Below are positions 43,445-55,332 of a stretch of DNA of 64,000 nucleotides, piece after piece. The translations under genes and the position numbers were made by a program. Position 1 is the stretch's first letter. Each line of letters begins with the position of its first letter. The DNA comes from Lampris incognitus (Eukaryota; Chordata; Actinopteri; Lampriformes; Lampridae). The DNA lies in contig NC_079216.1 in NCBI RefSeq assembly GCF_029633865.1, positions 65,724,013 through 65,788,012 of the forward strand, given 5' to 3'. The notes beneath the pieces were generated by a model, which ran no database searches, was not told the DNA's origin, and worked only from the letters and a program-made list of their open reading frames with translations.

Positions 43445-45081
43445 CAGTGCATCCGGAAAGTATTCACACCCCTTCACCTTCCCCACATTTTGTTATGTTA
43501 CAGCCTTATTCCAAAATGGATTAAATACCTTTTTTTCTCATCAATCTACACACAATACCCCATAATGACAAAGTGAAAAAGGTTTTGTAGAAATTTTTGC
43601 AAATTTATTAAAAATAAAAACCTGAAATATTGCGTGTACATAAGTATTCACAGCCTTTGCTATGACACTCAACATTGAGCTCAGGTTCATCCTGTTTCCA
43701 CTGATCATCCTTGAGATGTTTCTACATCTTGATTGGAGTCCACCTGTAGTAAATTCAATTGATTGGACATGATTTGGAAAGGCACACACCTGTCTATATA
43801 AGGTCCCACTGTTGCCAGTGCATGTCAGAGAAGAAACCAAGCCATGAAGTCAAAGGAATTGTCTGTGGACCTCCGAGACAGGATTGTATTGAGGCACAGA
43901 TCTGGGGAAGGGTACAAAAAAATGTCTACAGCTTTGAAGGTCCCGAAGAGCACAGTGATCTCCATCATTCGTAAATGGAAGAAGTTTGGATTCACCAGGA
44001 CTCTTCCTAGAGCTGGCCGCCCAGCCAAACTGAGCAATCGGGGGAGAAGGGCCTTGGTCAGGGAGGTGACCAAGAACCCGATGGTCACTCTGACAGAGCT
44101 CCAGCGTTCCTCTGTGGAGATGAGAGAACCTTCCAGAAGGACAACCATCTCTGCAGCACTCCACCAATCAGGCCTTTATGGTAGAGGGGCCAGACGGAAG
44201 CCTCTGCTCAGTAAAAGGCACATGACAGCCCGCTTGGAGTTTGCCAGAAAGCACCTAAAGGACTCTCAGACTATGAGAAACAAGATTCTCTGGTCTGATC
44301 AAACCAAGATTGAACTCTTTGGCCTGAATGCCAAACGTCCCGTCTGGAGGAAACCAGGCACCTCTCATCACCTTGCTAATACCATCCCTACAGTGAAGCA
44401 TGGTGGTGGCAGCATCATGCTGTGAGGATGTTCTTCAGTGGCAGGAACTGGGAGACTAGTCAGGATCGAGGGAAAGATGAATGGAGCAAAGTACAGAGAG
44501 ATCCTTGATGAAAACCTGCTCCAGAGCGCTCAGGACCTCAGACTGGGGCGAAGGTTTACCTTTCAACACGACAACGACCCTAAGCACACAGCCAAGACAA
44601 TGAAGGAGTGGCTTCAGGACAAGTCTGTGAATATCCTTGAGTGGCCCAGCCAGAGCCCAGACTTGAACCCCATTGAACATCTCTGGAAAGACCTGAAAAT
44701 AGCTGTGCAGCAACTCCCCCCATCTAATCTTACAGAGCTCAAGAGGTTCTGCAGAGAAGAATGGGAGAAATACCCCAAATATAGGTGTGCCAAGCTTGTA
44801 GCTTCGTACCCAAGAAGACTTAAGGCTGTAATCACTGCCAAAGGTGCCTCAACCAAGTACTGAGTAAAGGGTGTGAATACTTATGTACATGCAATATTTC
44901 AGTTTTTTATTTTTAATACATTTGCAAAAATTTCTACAAAACCTTTTTCGCTTTGTCATTATGGGGTATTGTATGTAGATTGATGAGGGGGAAAAAAGAA
45001 CTTAATCCATTTTGGAATAAGGCTGTAACATAACAAAATGTGGGGAAAGTGAAGGGGTGTGAATACTTTCCGGATGCACTG
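43445..45081 (+). mobile_element. Complete Tc1-like transposon
   Basis: Starts CAGTGCATCCGGAAAGTATT and ends AATACTTTCCGGATGCACTG. The inverted repeats reach about 200 bp (GTTACAGCCTTATTCCAAAA and ATTTTTGCAAATTTATTAAA recur inverted at the right). TA flanks both ends (43443-43444, 45082-45083). At 1637 bp with a near-intact transposase it looks like a young insertion. Confidence 0.93.
43844..44863 (+). pseudogene. Tc1-like DD34E transposase with one premature stop
   Basis: 339 codons in a single frame. The N-terminal half has a bipartite helix-turn-helix (LSVDLRDRIVLRH; KVPKSTVISIIRKW) with the hinge RAGRPAKLS at about 56-64. The catalytic triad is D152 (WSDQTKIELFG), D243 (FQHDNDPKHT) and E278 (SPDLNPIEHLW). 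The spacing from D243 to E278 is 34 residues, the Tc1 signature. A TGA at 44423-44425 (codon 194) follows GGGSIML, where family members have a Trp (TGG). No frameshift is needed to read the whole protein. It is inactive unless read through. Confidence 0.92.
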
Positions 45082-45098
45082 TATATTGAATGGTAACT

Positions 45099-45164
<66 letters not shown>

Positions 45165-46630
45165 TACCATCCAATCTCTGGTAAATCACATAGAAACAAC
45201 AGAGAAACAAGTTCTTAGAATATAAAATATGATCAGTTATGAAGGAGTTGGTGCTTACCTGCAGTAATTATATTGTAATATTGGTTACTCACTCTTATTT
45301 AGTAATGGCACCAAAAAGATGAAGTAATTGCTTGTGGTGGGATAATGTCCATCCATCTATCCATCCATTATCCAAGCCGCTTATCCGAATTCGGGTCGCA
45401 GGATGCTGGAGCCTATCCCAGCAGTCGTTGGGCAGCAGGCGGGAAGACACCCTGGACAGGTCACCAGTCCATCCCGTTTTAAATTTAATTTTTCATATTT
45501 CAAATTTTATTGAATTTTATTTATTTATTTTAATTTTTCTAAATTTAATTCTGTTTATTTTTAATTTAATTTTATTTGATTTTTCATATTTCAAATTTTA
45601 TTGAATATACTTTTCATTTTTCATATTTCACATTTTATTGGTGGGAAGCCGAGAGACGGTTAACAGATGCCTTTGAGAAAGTTCTCAGATGTTAGAACCA
45701 ATTAAACGTCAATTCCAAGAAGTACCATTGTTCTTGGGAATTACCAGATAATCGCGGCGCTGTATTATAAAGTAGTTCCAGTTCCGTCTTGATTATTTAA
45801 TAGGGTGAGGAAAAATGTACAATAATCAAGTGTAATAATAAAACAGGAGAGAGAAAAAATGACAAATTGATGCATTTAAAATAAATTATTTACCCTCTAT
45901 GCAGAATTGTAAATCATCTAACTAAAACAGAAAAAAAGGCAAGAAAAACAAATAAGACATGATATAAACGTCTGTTGTCATTTCAGAATGCTTCTCCACT
46001 TGTGCAAACTGCCTTCCTACTTCCTTGCTTAAAACCATGAGTTATTGACAGCCATGGTGCGGATAAAACCTTCTGATTTCTATTCGGTTGAAAAACGGTC
46101 CTCATAGTCGTGTTGCTGTGGAATGAAGCTGCTTTTCAGGTATGATTTCTCTCCAAGCTGCTGCATTATGGGAAGTACTCTGTATACTGATCCGTGCTCA
46201 TGGCCTAACCCCACGCTTTCTGATGGGGATTATGCACCCTGGAGGCAGGGTAATTTGATATCTATTGATTGAGTCAAGAGCCAACCTGAAAATGAGGAAT
46301 TGTAGTTATTGCTATTGATTTCAATAACTAGGTTGTTACAGTTCATTCTGTGCAGCGCCAGTCGATACGGAGGAGGAACTCTTCCCTGTTCTGTGCAGAG
46401 GATGAGGAGGATAATGCTACGGTAGTGTATCTAGAAATATGCTATGATGCAATGTTGTTGTGCCACAGCAGTGCCTCATGCTGCAGGCTATTGATCAATG
46501 TAGTGTGAGTGGCATGGTAAAATACAAAGTATAGTCACTGCAGAGTGTACTCACTAACTTGATTACACACCGTCCATGTGAACACAACACCTAAGCCATA
46601 AATAAAGCCACTCTATTTGGTCATTGTACA
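45082..46630. other. No gene; TA tract and AT-rich low-complexity sequence
   Basis: (TA)n 45105-45160. 45480-45640 holds direct repeats of TTTTTCATATTTCAAATTTT. 45640-46600 looks unique without coding signal. Confidence 0.5.
45348..45474 (-). mobile_element. SINE-B 3' tail, reverse
   Basis: CCATCCATTATCCAAGCCGC, then GGAGCCTATCCCAGCAGTCG, then CACCCTGGACAGGTCACCAG. Confidence 0.78.
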
Positions 46631-47057
46631 CCCAGATAGCATCCGGATGTGGGCCACTTCAGACAATGGTGCGGCACTGATGGCCTTCTTCTGGCCCTGA
46701 CAAAATGGATGTGAGCCTGAAGTGGCCCACATGTATAATAGCAAATATGGCCCAAATATGCCAAATCAGATGTGGGCCTTTTTTGGCAAAGATGCGGTGC
46801 TCTGGGCAACATGTAATCTGGATGTGACCCTGAAGTGGCCCGTGTGGTAAATGGTGAATATGGCCCAAATATCACAAAACAAATATGGGCCGCCTTTGGC
46901 AAATATGTGGCACGTGCGGCATTGCTATGGCTTGGTTCTGGCCCAGATCTGGCAAACAGGAACGGAGCGCCCAAGTGCCATCATTCCTCACGGTATGTGG
47001 GCCGGATGAAGTGTCGGGTGTGGGACGGGTCCGGGCCACAGCAATTTGCTATCTGGG
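46631..47057. mobile_element. ~430-bp MITE-like element, copy 2
   Basis: CCCAGATAGCATCCGGATGT to GCAATTTGCTATCTGGG. Same structure and orientation as the copy at 19186. No shared target site is obvious. Confidence 0.75.
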
Positions 47058-47193
47058 CAGGTTGCAACAGAGTTTGTTCCCTGCATTTAACCCATCCTAT
47101 TGTATAGGAGCAGTGGGCAGCTGCAGCGCCTGGGGACCAACTCCAGTTCTTCTTTCCATTGCCTTGCTCAGGGGCACAGGCAGGAATATTAAC

Positions 47194-49911
47194 TAGGGAT
47201 GCACCGAAATGAAAATTCTTGGCCGAAACCGAAAACCAAAAATGAGGAAACCAAGGCTGAAAACCGAAACACCGAAAGAAATGATTATGTCAATTATTAG
47301 AACCATTGCATTTATGGCTATGACTGTGTACTAACCTCACTAAAATCAAGGCATTGCAATTCAAAGAATAAATCAATTACAAAAGTATGAAAATATTTAT
47401 TTAGCACTGACATTACAACAATGTACAATATAAATTCAAATTCAAAACAAAATGTTTAACTTGACCCCACTCATGTATACATTAAATAATAATGTACAGG
47501 CCTATAACTGACTGGCCTGCTGAAAGATTGTAAAATTAAATATGTTCTCTCATAAAAACACAAAGTACATTTAAGGCAAGTGCCTTTTAAATTTTTCTCT
47601 GTAGGACTACTACAACAAAGTGCATTCAGAACAAGTGCAGCTGCTGAAAGATCTAACAATATTTTCTCTGTAGGCCTACAACATAACAGTGTATCAAAAC
47701 AAAGATTGCCATAGCCTGTAGGCATTTAACAACAACAAATGCACCAAGAATTGTGGATGTGCAAAGTGGAAAACAAATATTTTAACAATAGACATACGCC
47801 CACTCTACTTCTTGAGGTAAAGTGGCAGGTTTTTCTTGATGAAGAGTAGCTTCTCTGCTTTACCACAGTGAAGTCTGTTCCTCTTCTCATCGAGAACATG
47901 AGCTGCAGCACTGAACAGTCTCTCGCTGTCAGTGCTTGTGCACGGAGCAGACAAGTACTTGCATGCCATCTTTGCCAGGTCAGGAAAGCGGCCATGGTTA
48001 TTTCTCCAGTAGGCAAGAGGGTTATCACTTCTGGAGATGGGGACTTCAGACAGATAACCATCCAACTGTTGAGCGGTTGAGCTTGTTGTCTGCCTGATAG
48101 TTGAGAAAGATAAAGGGCCAGTGCATAAACATTTTTATCAAATAAAATAAAAACTGTCTAGCAGAAAAATAAACTCATCTGATAGTCACATATAGTAAGC
48201 CAGAACAGAATAGCCCACCTATTATTTGGGGCACTCTCTTGCAGGATCTCATTGAACATATCAGACAAGGAAGGGGCATGCCCCTCATCTGGTGCAGAGA
48301 GACGAGTCCTTTTTTCTGCGCGCTGTGCGCCGGTCCGTCTCCAAGCGGGTTGTCCACATCCATCGCGGCCTGGATCATTTCACGTGTGCACTGCTTTAAT
48401 CCCAGATCCAAGTAATGATCCTTACAACGCGGATCTAGTACAGTCGCGATGAAGTGCAGAGGATCCGAACAGATCTCAGTGAAACGTGTGTTGACAGACT
48501 CTAAGAGTGGGCTTTTCATTGTTTTCACTCCGTGGTCCGTCTCAACCTCTTTGCTTAGAAGACGCTTTAGTGCCGCAATTAACGGAATAACGTCTGCTAC
48601 AGATGCATCAGCGGAGCTGATCTCTTTAGTTAACTGCTCAAAGGGGGCAAGAAGAGAGAGAATGTTCTCTATTAAGACCCACTAGTGTGAAGTGAATGTC
48701 GCGGGGAGCTCGTGGTCTGCGCTGTATGCAGCCAAGACTCGCTTTTGCACAAAGAGGCTTTCCAGCATGTAAAAAGTGCTGTTCTAGTGTGTACTCACGT
48801 CTTGTTGAAACCGCTTTATTGGTGTTCCAAACTGATCTTGCATTGACTGTAAGCGGGAATAGGCCAGCTGAGAATGTTTAAAGTGGCCAACAATTCTTCT
48901 GCCTATAGCCAATACGTCTTTTACGCTGCGCTGAGACAACACTCCCTCATTCACAGCCAGATGTAGTGTGTGGGCCATGCACCGTATTCCTTTCAGCTGG
49001 CTGTCTTCTTGCATTGTCACTGACTATGGCGTGCACTTTAGATCGGTCGATATGCCAGGTGTCGAACATATTGGCGAATGCAGCAGAAATGGCTGCTGCT
49101 GTATGTGACCCTCTAAACTCTTGTGAATGGAGCAGAATCTTTTGCAGCTTGAAATCTGTATCGATCCACTGTGCAGTTAGACTGAGCATACCGGGGAGGC
49201 TGACGTCTGAGCTCCTCCATATGTCAGTCGTGAAACTGATATCTGTAATATCTGATGCTGTAAGCTCATGGACATGAGTTGCAACAACATTAAACAGCTC
49301 AGGTAAACACACGTCTGAGAAATGCCGTCTGCTTGGCATGGCATAACGGGGCTCAATGTGATCAATCGGCCTACGAAATCCCACATCTTCTATGACAGAG
49401 AACGGCTGATCATCTGAGGCAATAAACTCCATAATGTTTTGTGTTATGCCCTTTGCCTTAGCACCATCACTGGAAAACTTTCTTGCCTTTTCAAATAAGT
49501 CCGCTACAGACGGAGTGGGCGTGCTCGGATTGACTTTTCTTTTCTGCGCCGCATTCTTCTCATATTCAGAATGGCAATCGGGATGTTTGGATTTCGGGTG
49601 ATAAATTAAACCCGACGTGGAGAAACTCTTTGCAGACACACCCCCTCTTGAAATTTCAGCATTGCATGTTTTGCAAATCGCTGTCCGTGGGTCTTTCTCC
49701 GAGATATTGAAATACGTCCACACCGCAGACATGTTGGCTCTTATCCAGATAACCGTGTGCTGGCTGCGCTTTTTGCTTGCGTCATCACAATTCTGTTTCG
49801 GCCGTGTTGTTTCGCTGATTTAGGTCTTTCGGCCGAAAATGGCCCAAAAGTGCATTTTCGGGCCATTTTCGGCCGAAAATTTTCGGTGGCCGAATTTTCG
49901 GTGCATCCCTA
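47194..49911 (-). mobile_element. Full-length hAT (Ac-like) transposon
   Basis: Ends TAGGGATGCACCGAAA and TTTTCGGTGCATCCCTA. The subterminal regions are packed with GGCCGAAA/TTTCGGCC words, probable transposase-binding sites. The duplication is ATATTAAC (47186-47193) and GTATTAAC (49912-49919), 8 bp with one change. The transposase is on the minus strand. Confidence 0.93.
47810..49732 (-). pseudogene. hAT transposase, BED finger to dimerisation domain, broken
   Basis: The start MSAVWTYFNISEKD leads into a BED finger (C20, C23, H45, H50). The RNase-H-like core shows FTTDIW and IVSDNA, whose aspartates are the expected catalytic ones. The C-terminus has NPLAYWRNN, LSAPCTSTDSERLFSAA and KRNRLHC, the hAT dimerisation domain, where SERLFS carries the catalytic Glu. 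Damage: a frame change near 49010 (after VSDNA), a TAG near 48683 and a frame change near 48312. Between QESAPNN and QTTSSTAQQLDGYL lies a ~130-bp stretch with GT...AG ends (about 48095-48223), a likely intron. It is ZBED-like, but inactive. Confidence 0.9.
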
Positions 49912-50098
49912 GTATTAACCCTAACATGCATGTCTTTTTGATGGTGGGAGGACACCGGCGCCTCCACAGGAAACCCATGCAGACACAGGGAGAACATGCT
50001 AACTCCACACAGCAAGAACCTGGGACGGCCTGGGGTTCGAACCCAGGACCTTCTTGCTGTGAGGCAACCATGCTAACTACTGGGCCACTGGGCCACCA

Positions 50099-51095
50099 TC
50101 TATATGACCATATCATTTTATCTTTTATTGTTGTACTGCTGGATATGGTACATATTGCAAGGGGTTCTCTCTTAGACTGGATTCATTGTTTATAGTGGTT
50201 CACATATCTTTTGTTTTTAAAGCCTTCCTTATTTCCAGAAACTTCTTATTTGTTTTTGTTTAGTCCACGGAGACCCACACTCACAGTTGCTATTGATCTT
50301 TATTTAATTAGCTATTGGTCTGAGCCCATCGGGGAGTAACTGCCCAACGTATTGAAGATCTGATTCAAGAACAATAAAGCGGCTGCCCAGGACTAATTTT
50401 AATCTTTCTGCAGCTACCCTGATACGACTATGATGACTACTGTAATGAAGATGATGACGACGATGACGATGAAGATTATGGTGATGATTTTCAGGATGAC
50501 GATAGTTGTGTTGGTGTGGGTGATACTGATACTAGCCAGGAAAGTAATGTTGATTTAGGTTTGCCCTGTAGATAATATATCCAGTATAAAATGCATCATG
50601 TTGTGCACGTACTTGATGCATTACAGCCGGTGTACGCAGGGCAGCAGAGCCGTTGTGTGTTGAGCGGCGGACAGGGCTGTGTTGTGACTGGTTGGAATGA
50701 ATGGTAATCTATGCCGAGGAGAAGAAGCGTGGTTATCTGAGCCCTAAGTGGGAATGAATGAAGGGCTAATTTGATGTGAAACACTTCTCTCTCCACCATA
50801 TTTAAAATCCCATTATGCTAACATCCTCTGTGAATACCCCAAAGGATGTTTTAGAATCTGTGAATGGCGTAGGGAACTGCATAGGTTACACACTCAAACA
50901 CAAACACTTATGGATGCTGCAATTTCCCCTCTGACAAGCAGTGTCTGAAAAGAAGATATTATAGAAATTATTAGTTTAACTTAATGTGCCATTGTGGTTG
51001 CTAGACCATGAAATATTGTGGGCTTTTTAAAACCTTGGCTCGCTCGCTCGCTCGCTGTCTTGTACAAAGAGGCTCTTTCTTGCTCCATCTCCTTG

Positions 51096-51153
<58 letters not shown>

Positions 51154-51587
51154 GCACATACACGACGAGAAAACACCCACAAACACCTGTCAATGAGGCC
51201 CATTAGCACCCCTGCAGAGCTTGTGTTTGGCTTTTAGAGCGAGCCACTGAAAGCCCCCTGAGAGCTGAGGGGCTGGCACTGCCACTCATCCAAGTTCTCT
51301 CACCGCCTCCCGTCGTCCTCCCTCTCTCTCCTGCAAGGCGTTAGTGGAACTATAGAGTCAGACTCGCAAAAGAAATGCTGCTGTAACTCATACGCAGGCA
51401 TATAAACAAGCCCCTGAACACACAAGACGGTTGGCTGCTTGTAGCACTGCATTGTGGGATCACCTTCACAGGATTTGAATAGGTTAAACGTAACAGCTTT
51501 TGAGGCGTGATGGGCATATTTATTTCTTTATCTACAAGGCCCTTTATTGGGAAGGTGCCATCTTATATCATATTAAGGGGTTAAGTA
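50099..51587. other. No gene recognised; GAT-rich stretch and (CT)n
   Basis: 50430-50500 is GATGAC-rich and gives a poly-Asp frame. (CT)n at 51098-51150. 50620-50830 and 51190-51330 look unique and could be conserved non-coding sequence. Confidence 0.4.
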
Positions 51588-52045
51588 TAGGAGTAGTAGC
51601 TTTCCTAGAAGGCTTTTCGTGGCGTCCTAGCCTGGTCTCCATACACCCCAACATCATGTGAAGCGCAAAATATAGCCTCTCTACGATGAAGGACCGTCCG
51701 TGCATGGTGAAGAGCCGCAACCTCCTCGCGGTAATCCTGTTAACGTTGTCAGGAGACACCAGAGCAGAACACGGTGGATCTAGAGGAGTAAATCTCGATA
51801 ATAAATCCTGCTACTCCTATGGGTAGCAGTAGTCCTAGGTGCATTCATCCATAGACTGATGTTATGGACCGGGGGACCTCGTGGCTTTGCAGACGATCAA
51901 TGCATCTTGACAACGGAAAGGCACAAAATCTCCAGTTAGCGGAGAACCATAGAACTGCATGTGGAGTAGCGCCCCATGCTTTAAACAAACATGCACAAAT
52001 GAAACCCTATAGGGGCGTCCTGATGGACGACCTGGGTGAGTTTGT
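51588..52045. other. Unidentified segment next to the unnamed pseudogene
   Basis: TATAGGAGTAGTAGC (51586-51600) and GCTACTCCTATGG (51811-51823) are an imperfect inverted pair that might bound a small element. The rest has no recognised family. The pseudogene at 52046 ends abruptly against it. Confidence 0.3.
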
Positions 52046-53045
52046 ATACCCGAGCTGCATTCCTAGTAGCAGTGCCAATACTTTTAGATCACCACAGTTG
52101 TAATTGTTGTACTGTATGTGTTTCATCATCAGTTCCATGTTACTGTAGGTTTCTTTCATAGCCAGTTTCTTTCATAGCCAGTGGGTACTGAAGGGTGGAC
52201 ACTGCCATTGTGTAACAGGACAGCTTTAAGGCTTAACTCTGACAAATCTATAAAGATGCCATTGTTGTGGGTCATGCACACAATCCAAAGCCATGAACAA
52301 TCCATCAATGTCAGTGCAGAAGCAGAGGTTGTCAGCCTACGTAAAGAAGTTTATCAAATGTTCTTGATGGTTCCGAAACATAGAAATGTTTGTACCTAAT
52401 GACAGCAAACCCCCATCCTTGCAATCTTGAACCAAGTAGTTCTGCTTTATCTTTTGACAAATCTAAGTCCCTGACCAGGTCATTTGATTCTGGCTGTTAT
52501 CAGACGAGGATAACCAGGCATAAAGGGTTCAACATCTGGATCAGTGTCGTTTTCACATCTGGTTAATACGCTGTGGCGTCTTCATCTGCCTCATCTAGGT
52601 TCCATGTCTCAGGTGGCTTCGGTACTAGCAAACTGTCATCATGTGGCACTGGTCCCATGGCTGAAGGCAGGTTGGGGTATTCAATAGATTTCTTATTTTT
52701 AGTAGACAAGCCAGATACATTGGTTAGATAGAAGTAACAGTCCGCCGCGTGATCCTTTTGTTCTCGCCATATCATTGGGACTGCAAATGGCATTGACTTC
52801 CGAGTACCTCTGAGCCAAGCTCTGATGTTGACTGCATATGTTGTACAACAAATGTGATGAGCCCAGGGTTTCTCTTGGTCACCAATTTTACATCTGAAGT
52901 CCAGCTCATAGGCTTTCTTAATAAGTGCAGTCATGGTGCGTCTTTGAGCCTTTAGCGTATCCTCGCCACAGACGTAATAGAATGTATCGCAGCTGCTGTA
53001 ACACTGACGGGACATTTCTGCTGCATTAAATCTTCCTGAAGACAA
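52046..53045 (-). pseudogene. Decayed copy of an unnamed Cys-rich repetitive protein family
   Basis: The open 160-residue part contains CDTFYYVCGE, PWAHHICCTTYAVNIRAWLR, FAVPMIWREQKDHAADCYFY and KKSIEYPNLPSAMGPVPHDD, a Cys/His-rich pattern that may bind metal. After its stop, other frames of the same strand give DLVRDLDLSKDKAELLGSRL, FCTDIDGLFMAL, FIDLSELSLKAVLLHNG, MKETYSNMELMMKHIQY and GDLKVLALLLGMQLGY. I recall these blocks together, in this order, in uncharacterised multi-copy proteins of fish and invertebrates, so the whole kilobase is one broken gene with at least four frame changes or stops. I know no function. Multi-copy occurrence suggests a mobile element. It stops at GY(T) against unrelated DNA. 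Confidence 0.65.
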
Positions 53046-53103
53046 TAAATCCTATTGTTAAGTATACTCATTATGCTATGGCCTGAAGAACATGTGCATC
53101 AGA

Positions 53104-53616
53104 GACCGTCCTCCACCAAAAAATGACCCCGTAGGTCATTTGTACAAGCAGGTTATTACGACCTATAGTGACGTTTTAAGCTACTATCTCACGGTCCTCC
53201 ATAATTATAATACGTTACTTTCCCTGTAACAATAAGGGATCTCCTTCCATAAGCTCTCGTGAGAAGGAATATTAATAAAAACAAAGTTTAAGGTCACAGA
53301 GCAGTTATAATGTCCACGCTAGCTGACTTTCTAACTTTTGGTTAACGTTAAGTTAGCTCTTATAACGTTATTCATAGGTAAACATACTGCCAATAGCAAT
53401 CTTACTTACTATACTAGACGGTCAAACAACACAAAAACACACTGACTCCATATTCTATTGTTCTCACGTTGTTTTAAAAACCCACGATGCACAGAGGTGA
53501 AAAGTATCTGTGGCATATCTCCTCCTCCGGTAGGGGCGCTAATTTAGGAAACGCTCCTGTGGGTTGTATTAGAGGACAAATGACCTATGTGGTCGTATGG
53601 GTTGGAGGACTTGTTG
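53104..53616 (+). mobile_element. ~515-bp MITE, copy 3
   Basis: GACCGTCCTCCACCAAAAAA to GGGTTGGAGGACTTGTTG, complete. Just outside its right end, CGTTACTTTCCCTGTAACAA repeats an internal word of the element (near 53210), suggesting a second, truncated piece or a small rearrangement. Confidence 0.85.
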
Positions 53617-54423
53617 CGTTACTTTCCCTGTAACAACATGCATCCAAACAGCATCTGTAAATGTCAGCAGCTTTTATAAACTGTCTGCCAGCATTTAACC
53701 TGACTAAGCATGCCTAAGACAACATTTGCATAGCACTTACACTGAGTGCATGCCCAGACATGCTTGCACTGACCAAAACAGCTTGCTTCGTGGGCAACAT
53801 GCAACAAAATATGACGGGAAATCACAAATATAGGTTATATCTACAAACGGTATGTGATAGGGACATTTTAAGGTGATTTTCGTGATCAGCAGCCCAAAAT
53901 CCGTAAAATACACCCAAAAGTGTTCAAGAAGCAAAATCTTTGTTGCCCAGTGTTCAAGTTTAAATGAAGGTAATAATGATAATAATCATAATAATAATAA
54001 TTTTCATTTTGTGCATGCAGAACACATAGTAATCAATCAACAGCTACATTAGGAGTAGCAGGATTCCTTGTGTGTACATTTGCACATGCATGTACTATGT
54101 ACACATGCACTTGCATGCGCGTGTCTGTGTATGTGTATGCTCGAGTTTGCCTGTATTGATGTTTGTGCGTGTGTGTGTGTACGTGTAAGTAGACTTACAT
54201 TGTGTAGGTGTATGAGGGAAAATATCAATATGTCACAACCCTTTTTTGCTCTCTATGTTGTGATTTCTATTTTCTGCCACCATTACTTCTCCATCACCCC
54301 TGGATGGAGGATACTGTACATACATTTAGAATAGATATGCATGTTTCCTGATTTCCTGTCAAAAGGCTGTTTTTATAACATGTAGTATAATTGTTCTGCC
54401 CACTGGTCTCCTGTGTGTGTATG
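53617..54423. other. No gene; TG-rich tract
   Basis: GT-rich 54070-54190. The rest is AT-rich unique-looking sequence. Confidence 0.45.
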
Positions 54424-55232
54424 CAGCGGTGTCGTAGTGGGGGGAGGGGAAGGACCTTCCAGGGCCCAGAAGAGGGGGGGGGGGGCGCTCTGGAAGCCTG
54501 GAATTAAAAGTTTGTTTTGGTTTGCAAATTTTTATTTCTCACTAATTAGTGTCATAAATTCAGTTAAAATTGGCTCAATACATTGGTTGAGGGACTTAAA
54601 GAAAAATAGTGGAGGCTCTCTGAGGCCCCTCTCACCCCTTACAAAGGTGTAAAATGGTTTAGTCCAGCCCTCATGAGCATCTCTCAATGCAGCTCATCTA
54701 GTCCTGTCTTGAGTGACTGGTGATACAAGCACAAGCACAAACACAATCATGTCTTTCCCAAAGAAAGCAAAATCTGGGTTCCAGAATAGAAAAAGAAAAA
54801 GGAAAGGGAGAGAAGGCAAAATGTAGAGTAATTTCTTCCAAAAGAAAGGTGAGCTAGGAGCTTTTAAAAGAAAGGTGGCTAGCTAACTCCTACGACCACA
54901 GTTAGGTAGCAGCTAGCTAGCTAACTCTTAACTCCTACTACCTAAACACAGTAGGAGTTAGCGAGCTAGCTAGTACTGTAACACACGCAGTCAGCAACTG
55001 TCAGCATCAGTACCCTAAGATGCATCAAAGTTTGAAGTGACACCACACATTTTTCAATCACTGCAAGATAGTTAAGTTAGGTTAAGTTAGGTTAAAATAG
55101 ATTAATGTACTGTGATTGTAAATAATATACAGTGTACTAGAACTCAAAAAGTGATGCGCGAGAGACAAAAGAGGAAAGGGGCCCACAGAGACTACTTATG
55201 TATAGGGCCCAGAATTTTGTGCTACACCCCTG
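54424..55232 (+). mobile_element. hAT relic with transposase N-terminus
   Basis: Left CAGCGGTGTCGTAGTGGGG...AGGGCCCAGAA pairs loosely with the right end GGGCCCAGAATTTTGTGCTA + CACCCCTG. The flanks are TG-rich, so a target duplication cannot be proven. An ATG at 54749 opens MSFPKKAKSGFQNRKRKRKG and stops at 54824, the basic N-terminus seen in hAT transposases of the zinc-finger MYM/TTF type. A palindrome rich in AGCTAGCTAACTC lies at 54880-54980. Confidence 0.6.
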
Positions 55233-55282
55233 TGTATGTGTGTGTGATTGTACATCTACGGCTTCATGTATTTGCCATTTCT

Positions 55283-55332
<50 letters not shown>

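Larger units (their letters stand above)
47058..50098 (-). mobile_element. SINE-B-related repeat split by a hAT
   Basis: The left part, 47058-47193 (GCATTTAACCCATCCTATTG, GGAGCAGTGGGCAGCTGCAG, TGCTCAGGGGCACAGGCAGG), and right part, 49912-50098 (TTAACCCTAACATGCATGTC to CCTTCTTGCTGTGAGGCAAC), are the two halves of one reversed repeat. The target word AGGAGTATTAACCCTAAC is intact in the relative at 3009. The 2.7 kb between is the hAT. Confidence 0.78.

Noticed and set aside
50430..50575. Acidic poly-Asp frame as a possible exon
   Set aside because: A GATGAC-type simple repeat explains it, with no convincing splice pair.
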